This document shows positions 8,432-16,536 of a stretch of 64,000 nt of DNA, piece after piece. How positions within the stretch are numbered: position 1 is the first letter of the stretch; each line of letters starts with the position of its first letter. A program made the translations under genes and the position numbers. Source of the DNA: Spirosoma utsteinense. GTDB lineage: Bacteria; Bacteroidota; Bacteroidia; Cytophagales; Spirosomataceae. Below the pieces are notes generated by a model. It worked only from the letters and a program-made list of their open reading frames with translations, was not told the origin of the DNA and searched no databases. The stretch lies in assembly GCF_014282275.1 (NCBI RefSeq), contig NZ_VFIA01000007.1, positions 62,001 to 126,000 on the forward strand. The letters are read 5' to 3'.

Positions 8432-10774
8432 ATGAAATCAATATCCGTACGGTTTATCCGTCTACTTCTTTTCTTTGCCTTTCTAAGCTCATCTCTGTAC
8501 GCGCAGGTGGCGGTAACCGGCCGCATTGTTGACCCTACCAACAGTCAGCCCATCGTGGGCGCTACGGTGCTGGTTAGCGGTACGTCGCGGGGAACCACGG
8601 CCAACGACAAAGGCCAATTCGACCTGAGCGTTAGCGAAGGCGACAAACTCCAGATATCGGCCATTGGCTACCAGACCCAGACGGTGCCTATCAAGGCCAG
8701 CACCCGCACGCTGACGGTTGAACTGGAACCGTCGAACACCGACCTCAATGAAGTCATCGTAGCCGGTTATGCCTCTCCCCAAACCATCCAGCGCACGGCG
8801 GGGGCGGTCGGACTGGTGACGAGCCGCGACATCCAGCGAACGAGCGGCATCCATCTACAAAGCTTCGTGAACCTGATTCCCGGCGTGAAAGTGGAGATGC
8901 GGACGGTAGCCGCCGGTAACCGGATCGTCATTCGGGGGTATGGCAACCAGACGAATTTCAACGGCGTAGGGTACAAAGCCTACCTGAACGATATTCCGCT
9001 CACCGATGGCGACGGCACTACCTTTCTGGACGATGTCGACTTCACGACCCTGAGCCGGGTGGAGGTACTCAAAGGGCCTGGGTCCAGCGCCTACGGCAAT
9101 GCATTGGGGGGTGTGGTCAACTTTTACACCGAGCGCGCGCCCATCGGCAAAACGAGCATTAGTCAACAGGTTCTGGCAGGTTCCTACGGGCTGTTCCGGA
9201 CCAATACGTCGATCAAGACCGGCACCGACAACACCAGCCTGAACATCAACTACGGCCATCAGAAATACGAGGGGTTCCGGCTGCACGGTAGTTCCAAAAA
9301 AGACTTCCTGAGCATCACCAGCGATACCTATCTGAGTCAGACCCGGTCGATGTCGGTCTTTGTCGGTTACACCAACTCCTACGATCTGCTGTCGGGTCAG
9401 GTGGATAGCCTCAACCTGATCGTTCACCCCGACACGGCCGAAGTAGCGTATCTGCGCAACAACGCCAATATCAAAACGGAAAGTGCGCGGGTGGGTGTGA
9501 GCCACAGCTACCAGTTCACGGACCACTTTTCGAACAAGACGACGCTCTTCGTGGGTGGCCAGATCATCGACCAGCCGTTTGCCGCCGGGGTCAACAAGAC
9601 CAACAAGTTCAAGTTTGGCGGGCGGACGGTCTTTACCTACGCCAACGACGCCAGCGCCCTACGGCCAGCCCTGAGCGTCGGGGCCGAATTCCTGAAGAAC
9701 TTCAACTACGCGAAAGGCTACGGGCTGACGAACGGCATTCTGGGTGCGCTCCGCTCCGACCTGGAAATTCAGGCCATGCAGTACAACATCTTCGCGCAGG
9801 CCGCGCTTCAGCTGGCCCCCCGGCTGACGCTGTCGGCCGGTGCGGGCATCAATTACGTCGAGTACGGCATCACGGATATGCGGGCCAGCACGACCACCCC
9901 CGTGTACGTGAACGCGTCGGGCTACGAGCGGTTCAAACCCATTGTGACGCCCCGTGGGGCGCTGTCGTATCAGGTCGCCGACAACGTATCGCTGTATGCC
10001 AGCGTGAGCGAGGGCTACTCGGCCCCGGCCACCAACCAGGTGGTGATTGCACAAACCGGCGTGGTCAACTACAACCTGCGCCCGGAGTTGGGCACCAGCT
10101 ACGAGATTGGCAGCAAAGGCAGTCTATTGACGAAAGCACTTACCTACGAGATTGCGTACTTTACGATGGCGGTGACCAATAAGCTCATCCCACAGAACTT
10201 CCCCGCCACGGCTACCCAACCCGCCTATACGTTAACGGCCAACGCGGGGAAAGTACAGCATAACGGGCTGGAACTGGCCGTTCAATACGCCTACCGGCCT
10301 GTGGCGGGGGCGATCTCGCTCATCCGTCCATTCGTGTCGTACACCTACAGCGACTTCTATTACAAAGATTACAGAAGCGACAATAACAGCGATGCGAAGA
10401 CGATCACGTACACGGGAAAGAAGGAATCGGGTATTGCACCGAACCTCCTGAACGCGGGTCTGGACGTGGAGGTACGGCCCGGCTTCTACCTGAACGCCAC
10501 GATGATGTATGTCGACAAGATGCCCATCACGCTGGCCAACGACCACTACGCCAAAGCTTATACGCTCGTCAACAGCAAGCTGGGCTACCGGAGCGCGCTG
10601 GGCAGTCATTTTAACCTGGACGTGTATGTTGGTTCGGACAACATGCTGAGCAGCACCTATTCGTCGCTGGTCTTCCTGAACCTGCCCAACCCGGCCAACA
10701 ACCGCCCCCTGTTCTTTAACCCGGCCCCAAAGATTACGTTCTATTCCGGTGCCATGCTGAAATACACGTTTTAA
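8432..10774 (+). CDS. TonB-dependent receptor, iron-complex/heme-uptake type
   Basis: A 780-residue outer-membrane receptor. Residues 1-24 are the signal peptide ending SLYAQ; residues 25-105 are a carboxypeptidase-regulatory-like (CarboxypepD_reg) domain with GATVLVSGTSRGTTAN. The plug follows from about 120, with IVIRGYGNQTNFNGVGYKAY and VEVLKGPGSSAYGNALGG, and the rest is barrel ending in a C-terminal phenylalanine. It resembles the FecA/iron-complex branch rather than SusC. It lies 300 bp upstream of an ABC importer of the heme/siderophore class on the same strand, so it is probably the outer-membrane partner of that importer. The exact ligand cannot be read from sequence. Confidence 0.92.
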   Translation: MKSISVRFIRLLLFFAFLSSSLYAQVAVTGRIVDPTNSQPIVGATVLVSGTSRGTTANDKGQFDLSVSEGDKLQISAIGYQTQTVPIKASTRTLTVELEPSNTDLNEVIVAGYASPQTIQRTAGAVGLVTSRDIQRTSGIHLQSFVNLIPGVKVEMRTVAAGNRIVIRGYGNQTNFNGVGYKAYLNDIPLTDGDGTTFLDDVDFTTLSRVEVLKGPGSSAYGNALGGVVNFYTERAPIGKTSISQQVLAGSYGLFRTNTSIKTGTDNTSLNINYGHQKYEGFRLHGSSKKDFLSITSDTYLSQTRSMSVFVGYTNSYDLLSGQVDSLNLIVHPDTAEVAYLRNNANIKTESARVGVSHSYQFTDHFSNKTTLFVGGQIIDQPFAAGVNKTNKFKFGGRTVFTYANDASALRPALSVGAEFLKNFNYAKGYGLTNGILGALRSDLEIQAMQYNIFAQAALQLAPRLTLSAGAGINYVEYGITDMRASTTTPVYVNASGYERFKPIVTPRGALSYQVADNVSLYASVSEGYSAPATNQVVIAQTGVVNYNLRPELGTSYEIGSKGSLLTKALTYEIAYFTMAVTNKLIPQNFPATATQPAYTLTANAGKVQHNGLELAVQYAYRPVAGAISLIRPFVSYTYSDFYYKDYRSDNNSDAKTITYTGKKESGIAPNLLNAGLDVEVRPGFYLNATMMYVDKMPITLANDHYAKAYTLVNSKLGYRSALGSHFNLDVYVGSDNMLSSTYSSLVFLNLPNPANNRPLFFNPAPKITFYSGAMLKYTF

Positions 10775-10792
10775 CGGGGTGCAAGCAGTGGC

Positions 10793-10963
10793 ATTCAGCC
10801 CTGTAGGGGCGACCTGTCAATAGAAGAGATTCTGCGTGGAGAGACAAGCCCCTGCAGGGGCGACCTGATGCGATTTCCAAAGAAGCAGGTCGCTCCTACA
10901 GGGCTAAAACGCATACGAATCGCCACAAACCTCTATTGACAGACCACCCCTACGGGGCTGAAT
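10793..10963. repeat. Nested intergenic inverted repeat (REP/MITE-like)
   Basis: Outer arms 10793-10823 and 10933-10963 are near-perfect inverted copies of 31 nt. A second, inner pair (10847-10867 and 10886-10905) carries the same core, AGCCCTGTAGGGGCGACCTG with small changes, in opposite orientation. So one core occurs four times in about 170 bp between the TonB receptor and the hmuT-like gene. There is no open reading frame. This looks like a mobile palindromic repeat cluster, and it may also act as a terminator or attenuator. Confidence 0.75.
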
Positions 10964-11076
10964 CGACGGCATAAAAAAGTTTGCTCTTCATAGACGTATT
11001 TATCCTACAGGCTACTTGTACACCCTGACGAAACCTAAAAGTTTCATTTCCAATCATCTTGTAAACAAACGCATTT

Positions 11077-11946
11077 GTGAAAATTTCCCGATTACTTCTC
11101 CTGATTACCATCCTGACTGCTGGCGGTTGGGCCTGCACCTCCAATCAAAAAGACCAGACGCAGGCTACCGGCAAACAGCGTATTGTCTGCGTGGCCAAGC
11201 AGCTCACCGAGATGATCTACGCCCTCGGCGCGGGCGATCAACTCGTCGGCGTCGACCTGTCGAGCACCTATCCGGCGGCCGCTCAGAAGCTGACCAAAGT
11301 AGGCTACCACCGCCTGCTCAACGCCGAAGGCATCATTGCCCTGAAACCAACGGTCGTGTACCACGATGGTAACGTAGCCCCCGAAGCAGTGATGCTTCAA
11401 CTCGAAAAGGTGGGCGTACCGATGAAGGTATTCCCCGATGCCCACACTATTGCCGAAGCCAAAACCCTGATGGACACGCTGGCCGCTCAGTTTGGCGCGC
11501 AAAAACAAGCCGACAGTCTGAAAACGAAGCTGGACGCCGACCTCGCTAAAGCCGCGCAGGACGTGAAGCAGTACAAAACCACACCCAAAGTAGCCATTAT
11601 CCACTTCGGGCGCGTGATCAACAATTACCTCGTTATTGGCAAAGCAGGCACGGCGTCATACATGCTCGACCTGGCCGGTGGCAAGAACGTCATGGATACC
11701 CTCAAAGGCATGAAACCCCTCAGCCCGGAAATCATCAGCAAAGCCCAGCCCGACATTATCCTCGTCACCGATTTCGGCTACGACCGGATGGGCAACGCCG
11801 ACAAGCTGGCGACGCTGCCCGGTATTGCGCTGACGCCCGCGGGCAAGAACAAGCGGATCTATCGCATTGAGGAGCATGACCTCATTTACCTCGGTCCCCG
11901 AACCGGCGAGAACGTGCAGATGCTCATGAAGTTGATTCATCAGTAA
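11077..11946 (+). CDS. hmuT: Heme/Fe-complex ABC transporter, substrate-binding lipoprotein (HmuT-like)
   Basis: A 289-residue protein starting with GTG at 11077. The N-terminus is a lipoprotein signal with lipobox-like GGWAC, Cys20 being the likely acylated residue. The fold is that of the periplasmic-binding-protein family of BtuF/FecB/HmuT. The run VGYHRLLNAEGIIALKPTVV corresponds to the region in heme-binding HmuT proteins where a Tyr and the SAEG-like element sit. The stop overlaps the permease ATG (TAATG), so translation is likely coupled. The ligand could be heme or another iron or cobalt chelate; I favour heme because of this motif and the UPF0303 gene nearby. Confidence 0.85.
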   Translation: MKISRLLLLITILTAGGWACTSNQKDQTQATGKQRIVCVAKQLTEMIYALGAGDQLVGVDLSSTYPAAAQKLTKVGYHRLLNAEGIIALKPTVVYHDGNVAPEAVMLQLEKVGVPMKVFPDAHTIAEAKTLMDTLAAQFGAQKQADSLKTKLDADLAKAAQDVKQYKTTPKVAIIHFGRVINNYLVIGKAGTASYMLDLAGGKNVMDTLKGMKPLSPEIISKAQPDIILVTDFGYDRMGNADKLATLPGIALTPAGKNKRIYRIEEHDLIYLGPRTGENVQMLMKLIHQ

Positions 11947-13013
11947 TGAAACTATCCTCGTTAACACCAGCCAGTTGGTACGGAATCCTTACATTCCTGC
12001 TGCTGCTATCCATCGTAGCGGCCCTGCGAATTGGTGCCGTCGACCTGTCGTTCGATGACATCGGCCACATCCTGCTGAACGGTCTGGGATTGTCGACAGC
12101 TTCCGTCGATCCGGTTTCGCAGGGGCTGTTTTTGCAGATCAGGCTACCGCGCGTGCTGCTTTGCGCGACGGTGGGCGCGGGCTTGTCGGTGTCGGGGGTG
12201 CTGATGCAGGCGCTGTTCCGTAATCCCATCGTTGAGCCGGGACTGGTGGGTACCAGTTCCGGCGCGGCCCTGGGGGCGGCACTGGTCTTTGTCCTCGGCA
12301 AGAACATCAACTGGGCCTTCACCGATGCGCTTGGCCTGTTCCTGCTGCCCTGCGTCGCGTTTACATTTGCGTTCATCGCTACGCTGGTCGTCTACCGAAT
12401 TGCGTCGGCTAGTGGGAAAGTAAACGTGGCCACCATGATTCTGGCCGGTATCGCCATCAATGCGCTGGCAACCGGCGGCACGGGCTTTCTGTCCTACATC
12501 GCCCGCGACCCGCAGGCCCGTTCCATTACGTTCTGGAACCTGGGCACGTTCTCCGGTGCCGACTGGACTCAGTTCGCTATCGTCTTCCCCGTTACGTCGG
12601 TGGGTATCCTGCTCTCGCTGCGGTACACAAAGGCGCTGAACATCCTGATTCTGGGCGAGGACGAAGTGCGGCACCTGGGCTACAACATCGACCGGCTCAA
12701 GATTCAGGTGCTACTGCTGAATACCCTGCTGGTGGCGATTGGTACGGCCATGGTTGGCGTGATCTCCTTTGTGGGATTGGTCGTGCCGCACTTGCTGCGG
12801 CTTCTGAAATCGTCGGACAATCGCTTTCTCGTGCTGGCGTCGGCGCTGCTGGGCGGCTCGCTGCTGACGCTGGCCGACACCATCGCCCGGCGGCTGGTAG
12901 CGCCCGCCGAATTTCCGATTGGCGTCATCACCGCTTTCGTGGGCGCACCGGTTTTTATCTGGCTGCTGGTACGAAATGCGCGGTCGTTTCAAAAAGGAGG
13001 ATTTTATGCTTAG
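11946..13013 (+). CDS. hmuU: FecCD-family ABC transporter permease (HmuU-like)
   Basis: A 355-residue polytopic inner-membrane protein of the FecCD/BtuC family, which normally has ten helices. Typical family blocks are present: IRLPRVLLC near residue 60, QALFRNPIVEPGLVGTSSGA near 90-110, and VGVISFVGLVVPHLLRLL near 270, the region that contacts the ATPase. It overlaps the upstream binding-protein gene by one base and the downstream ATPase gene by 8 bp, so the three genes form one operon. The ATG at 11946 follows directly from the coupled TAATG arrangement. Confidence 0.93.
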   Translation: MKLSSLTPASWYGILTFLLLLSIVAALRIGAVDLSFDDIGHILLNGLGLSTASVDPVSQGLFLQIRLPRVLLCATVGAGLSVSGVLMQALFRNPIVEPGLVGTSSGAALGAALVFVLGKNINWAFTDALGLFLLPCVAFTFAFIATLVVYRIASASGKVNVATMILAGIAINALATGGTGFLSYIARDPQARSITFWNLGTFSGADWTQFAIVFPVTSVGILLSLRYTKALNILILGEDEVRHLGYNIDRLKIQVLLLNTLLVAIGTAMVGVISFVGLVVPHLLRLLKSSDNRFLVLASALLGGSLLTLADTIARRLVAPAEFPIGVITAFVGAPVFIWLLVRNARSFQKGGFYA

Positions 13014-13785
13014 GGCCGAACACCTGTCGTTCCGAATTGGCGAAAAGACGCTCATCGACGACGTATCACTGCGCCTGACGCCCGGCGAGTTCACGATGGT
13101 GCTGGGTCCGAACGGGGCCGGCAAAAGCACACTACTCAAACTGCTGACCGGTACCGAAACGCCCCAACACGGCCAGGTCTGGTACGGCGACCGACCGCTA
13201 CCGTCTATTCCGCTGGCTACGCAGGCTCGCCAAAAAGGAGTGCTCTCGCAGTTGCTGTCGCTGCCCTTCGACCTGAGCGTGGCCGACGTCGTGATGATGG
13301 GGCGCTATCCGTATTTCGACCTGAACCCAACGGCGCAGGACAAGCATGTTGCTGACGACTGTCTCGCATCGGTGGGGATGCTGACGTTCAAGACCCGCGC
13401 TTTTGCCTCACTGTCGGAGGGCGAAAAGCAGAAAGTCCATCTGGCGCGGGTGCTGGCCCAACTGCACCGCCCGGCGGGCGATGAGTCAGTCAAGTACCTC
13501 TTCTTGGACGAACCTATTTCGGCACTGGACATCCTCTACCAGCACCAGATCCTGAGCCTGGTCCAGACGCTGGCGTCGCAGACCATGGTCGTCTTCGTCA
13601 TCGTCCACGACATCAATCTGGCCCTACAATACGCCCGAACGGTAATCCTGATGGACCAGGGACGCATCCACGGTATGGGTAGTCCGGACGAGGTATTGAC
13701 AGCCGATGCTATCGAAGCGGTATTTCAGCTTCGGCCCTACTTCCTGACGCATCCCGGAACCGGTCGGCGGGTGATGATCTGCTAA
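13006..13785 (+). CDS. hmuV: Heme/Fe-complex ABC transporter ATP-binding protein (HmuV-like)
   Basis: A 259-residue ATPase. I start it at ATG 13006, which has a strong AAAGGAGG Shine-Dalgarno six bases upstream and gives the usual family N-terminus MLRAEHLSFRIG. An upstream in-frame start at 12919 would add 29 unconserved residues inside the permease gene. Walker A GPNGAGKST is at 34-42, the signature LSEGEKQKV near 136, Walker B YLFLDEP near 165, and the H-loop IVHDINLAL near 200. The length matches HmuV/FecE. Together with the two preceding genes it completes the importer. Confidence 0.93.
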   Translation: MLRAEHLSFRIGEKTLIDDVSLRLTPGEFTMVLGPNGAGKSTLLKLLTGTETPQHGQVWYGDRPLPSIPLATQARQKGVLSQLLSLPFDLSVADVVMMGRYPYFDLNPTAQDKHVADDCLASVGMLTFKTRAFASLSEGEKQKVHLARVLAQLHRPAGDESVKYLFLDEPISALDILYQHQILSLVQTLASQTMVVFVIVHDINLALQYARTVILMDQGRIHGMGSPDEVLTADAIEAVFQLRPYFLTHPGTGRRVMIC

Positions 13786-13806
13786 TCACTTCGCCCGTAT
13801 CATCCT

Positions 13807-13814
13807 TACATTTG
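13807..13814 (+). promoter_or_regulatory. Putative -7 promoter box (TACATTTG)
   Basis: TACATTTG matches TAnnTTTG and ends 23 bp before the VOC-protein ATG at 13838. This suggests that gene has its own promoter rather than belonging to the ABC operon. No clear -33 TTG is seen. Confidence 0.45.
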
Positions 13815-13837
13815 ACTATACAAAACCAGTAAACAAC

Positions 13838-14284
13838 ATGCCAAGCATCACGACATTCCTGACCTACAACGACCAGGCCGAAGAAGCCGCCAACCTGTAC
13901 TGCTCCATTTTTAAGAATTCTGAAATCACCCGGGTTACCCGGTCCGGAGCTACTGGACCGGTCATGTCGGTCATCTTCCAGCTCGACGGGCGGGAGTTCT
14001 ACGCCCTAAACGGTGGTCCTCATTTCACGTTTTCGCCCGGCATTTCGCTCTTCGTTTCGTGCGACACCCAAGCCGAACTGGACGAGTACTGGGAGAATCT
14101 TTCCGAAGGTGGTCAGAAAGGGCAGTGCGGCTGGCTGACAGACAAGTTTGGTGTGTCGTGGCAAATTGTCCCGTCCAGGCTGGGCGAGTTGCTGGGCAAC
14201 AAAGACCCGGAGAAAGCCAAACGGGCTATGCAGGCCATGATGAAGATGACCAGGCTCGACATTGCCGTCCTCGAATCGGCCTAA
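13838..14284 (+). CDS. VOC-superfamily protein, PhnB/3-demethylubiquinone methyltransferase-like fold
   Basis: A 148-residue protein beginning MPSITTFLTYNDQAEEAANL and containing GREFYALNGGP and GQCGWLTDKFGVSWQIVP. These are hallmarks of the small vicinal-oxygen-chelate proteins grouped with PhnB (the family misnamed 3-demethylubiquinone-9 3-methyltransferase). Members are cytosolic dimers and the substrate of most is unknown. It sits 52 bp after the ABC ATPase gene but has its own -7-like box. No methyltransferase motifs are present, so the legacy name should not be taken as function. Confidence 0.88.
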   Translation: MPSITTFLTYNDQAEEAANLYCSIFKNSEITRVTRSGATGPVMSVIFQLDGREFYALNGGPHFTFSPGISLFVSCDTQAELDEYWENLSEGGQKGQCGWLTDKFGVSWQIVPSRLGELLGNKDPEKAKRAMQAMMKMTRLDIAVLESA

Positions 14285-14487
14285 GCATCATTACCTGAGT
14301 TGGAAAGCAAAGCGGGCAGCCCATGAAGCCAGAAGGGGCGGCTACGCCGTTCTGTTCATTGAACGCTAAAAACAACGAAACCGCCCATGCCAATCCCGCT
14401 TCGTGTCGCTGGGCCGCATAAACACTTTAACCGAAAACCTGCGGTTACCGGGTAAGCTCATGCGTTGGTTTTGCCTATGTTTACCAC

Positions 14488-15006
14488 ATGAATTCATCCA
14501 TCGATACCGATCTGGCGCTGCTGGCGCTTCAGGAAGAACAGCTTCAGTTTGACACCTTCAGCCTCGATACGGCCTGGCAGTTGGGCATGCGGCTGAAAGA
14601 AGCCGTCGAAGCGCGGGGTAAGTCCGTAGCCATCGACATTCAACTCTTCGGCCACCCGCTCTTTTTCTACGCCATGCCCGGCACTACCCCCGACAACATT
14701 GACTGGATTCGTCGGAAACGCAATGTCGTGGAGCGCTTTCATCAAAGCTCCTACGCCATACGGTTGAGGATGAAGGAAAAGCAGATCACCCTGACCGAGC
14801 AGGCGGGGCTTCCATTGCGCGACAACGCGGCTGCGGGCGGTGGATTCCCCATTCGGCTGCGCGGCTCATCCTGCATCGGTGCTATCACCATCTCGGGCGT
14901 GCCGATGCGAGAAGACCACGGTATTATTGTGGAGGTGCTGTCGGCCTGGCTCAACAAACCCATCAGCGAATTAGCCCTGCCCCCCGCCGAGAATATGGAC
15001 GATTAA
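14488..15006 (+). CDS. UPF0303/HbpS-like protein (putative heme-degrading domain)
   Basis: A 172-residue cytosolic protein of the UPF0303 group within the HbpS/GlcG-like fold. Recognisable blocks are VAIDIQLFGHPLFFYAMPGT (about 48-67), WIRRKRNVVERFH (about 71-83) and the Gly-rich GGGFPIRL followed by CIGAITISGVP. The last block is the family core. HbpS-like proteins bind or degrade heme in some bacteria, and databases often call this group heme-degrading. That activity is not proven for UPF0303. Its position 700 bp from a heme-type importer gives circumstantial support. The gene stands alone, with the convergent pirin gene 6 bp after its stop. Confidence 0.82.
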   Translation: MNSSIDTDLALLALQEEQLQFDTFSLDTAWQLGMRLKEAVEARGKSVAIDIQLFGHPLFFYAMPGTTPDNIDWIRRKRNVVERFHQSSYAIRLRMKEKQITLTEQAGLPLRDNAAAGGGFPIRLRGSSCIGAITISGVPMREDHGIIVEVLSAWLNKPISELALPPAENMDD

Positions 15007-15012
15007 GTCAGC

Positions 15013-15933
15013 TTATGACAAGGCCTGGGGTGATGGGTTGGAACCAGCCGGACGCGAACGGTCGTCGGCGGGCAGGGGCACAAACTCGGCGTTGTCGTTA
15101 GGCGGCAGGGGAATACGACCCGCCTGCCAGTCGGCTTTGGCCTGCTCGATGCGCTCGCGGCTCGACGAGACGAAGTTCCACCAGATAAAGCGTTCGCCCA
15201 GCGGTTCGCCCCCCAGCAGCATTAACGTACTGGGTTCTTTGGCGGTCAATACCGGATCGACGCCCTTGCTGAACACCAGCAACTGCCCCACGCCATAGGT
15301 ATGCCCATTCACCTCCACACTGCCTTTGGCTACGTAAGCGCCCCGCTCAGGGAAGCCCCTTGGCGGGCCAAAACGGGCACCCGCCTGCAACACGACATGC
15401 GCGTAGAACAGGGGCGAATGGGTAGCGACTCCGTTGGTAAGGCCGTAGGCATCCCCAGCAATCAGCCGCATCCAGACACCCGTATCGGTGAAGACAGGCA
15501 GTTCGTCGGGTTGATAGTTGACAAACGCAGGAGCGCTTTCTTCGGCCGCTTCGGGCAGCGCTACCCAGGTCTGCACCATTTCGAAGGCGTTGCTGGCGAG
15601 CATAGCCGGGTCCTCGAAGCGTTCGGAATGGGCAATACCCCGCCCCGCTGTCATCCAGTTGACCTCACCGGGCCGGATGATCTGTTGCACACCCAGGCTA
15701 TCACGGTGGGTCACCTGCCCGTCGAAGAGGTAGCTCACCGTCGACAGGCCAATGTGTGGGTGCGGCAAGACGTCCATTTTCTCCAGTTCGTCGGGCGTTT
15801 TGCTGACCGGCCCTGCATGATCCATAAAGATGAACGGCCCCAGCATCCGGCGTAATCGATACGGTAAAATCCGTTTTACATCGAATCCATTACCGATGGA
15901 CGCAGAGTGGGCAGTGATGACTTGATCTAGCAT
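15013..15933 (-). CDS. Pirin family protein
   Basis: A 306-residue bicupin of the pirin family. The N-terminal cupin has RMLGPFIFMDHAGP near residue 28, HPHIGLSTVSYLF near 57, and NWMTAGRGIAHSERF near 92-106. The last two include the three His and the Glu that bind iron in pirins. The C-terminal cupin holds ERGAYVAKGSVEVNG. Bacterial pirins are described as quercetinase-like dioxygenases or redox sensors; the substrate here is unknown. Its ATG overlaps the last 7 bases of the upstream nucleotidyltransferase gene, so the two are co-transcribed. The C-terminal tail (SRPAGSNPSPQALS) is low complexity. Confidence 0.92.
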   Translation of the reverse strand: MLDQVITAHSASIGNGFDVKRILPYRLRRMLGPFIFMDHAGPVSKTPDELEKMDVLPHPHIGLSTVSYLFDGQVTHRDSLGVQQIIRPGEVNWMTAGRGIAHSERFEDPAMLASNAFEMVQTWVALPEAAEESAPAFVNYQPDELPVFTDTGVWMRLIAGDAYGLTNGVATHSPLFYAHVVLQAGARFGPPRGFPERGAYVAKGSVEVNGHTYGVGQLLVFSKGVDPVLTAKEPSTLMLLGGEPLGERFIWWNFVSSSRERIEQAKADWQAGRIPLPPNDNAEFVPLPADDRSRPAGSNPSPQALS

Positions 15934-16238
15934 CTTGATTGCCCATAAACGAGTTGCCGTTGTTGATTGAGGGACTGTCTAAAATATGGATTCTTGATCG
16001 CCTTTTCCTCCAGAAGATCGATTGGCCTTTTTAAAATATCCTGTAGAGAAAATTTAAAATCAAAATAATTATCCGCGTACTCTGCAACATCAATCGGGGC
16101 AAACTCAACGATCAGATCAATATCACTGTCGCCATCGTATTCATTTGTCAGAACCGAACCAAAAGCATACAGGCTTTTCACTTTGTGTATTTTACAAAGC
16201 CTAACAATATCTGGCGTATACGTTGTCAGTCTATTCAT
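15927..16238 (-). CDS. MNT-type nucleotidyltransferase domain protein (antitoxin-like)
   Basis: A 103-residue minimal nucleotidyltransferase. The active-site pattern is visible as a GS pair (FGSVLTNEYDGDSDIDLIVE, about residues 26-45) followed by the paired acidic residues of SDID. MNT proteins usually pair with a HEPN toxin gene, which they inactivate by adding AMP to the toxin. No HEPN/DUF86 gene is adjacent: upstream (16239-16536) has no gene-sized frame and downstream is pirin, which it overlaps by 7 bp. It may be an orphan antitoxin or a nucleotidyltransferase with another target. Confidence 0.82.
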   Translation of the reverse strand: MNRLTTYTPDIVRLCKIHKVKSLYAFGSVLTNEYDGDSDIDLIVEFAPIDVAEYADNYFDFKFSLQDILKRPIDLLEEKAIKNPYFRQSLNQQRQLVYGQSRC

Positions 16239-16536
16239 TTTTCGAAGGTGTTGCCTTTGAATCCAATCCGTAATGGTCAGCCTTTTGATCTCTTCCTGTA
16301 CAACTACCTCAACTGTTTAACATACTCCTTATAGCGCGGCATATAAGTCAAGGTAATATGACGTGAATGTAGCGGAACCAACGCTACGTTGCAACGCTCT
16401 TACGGGGCTTAAAGACCAACTCCCTATTTGCCTTAACTCCAGAATGCTACTACTTCCGTTGGCAGATTGGCAAATCAACGGCCCAAAGCCTGATTTCTGC
16501 TATCTTAGCCGGGACGAATTCAACAACTGACTTCCT

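Noticed and set aside
12919-13785. Longer start of the HmuV-like ATPase at 12919
   Set aside because: It would overlap the permease by 95 bp and has no conserved sequence, whereas 13006 has a strong AAAGGAGG site.
15301-15855. A 184-residue plus-strand frame within the pirin gene
   Set aside because: It is antisense to a well-supported pirin gene and shows no family features.
16239-16536. A HEPN toxin partner for the MNT gene
   Set aside because: No gene-sized open frame is present; only a 12-codon reading frame and AT-rich sequence are seen.
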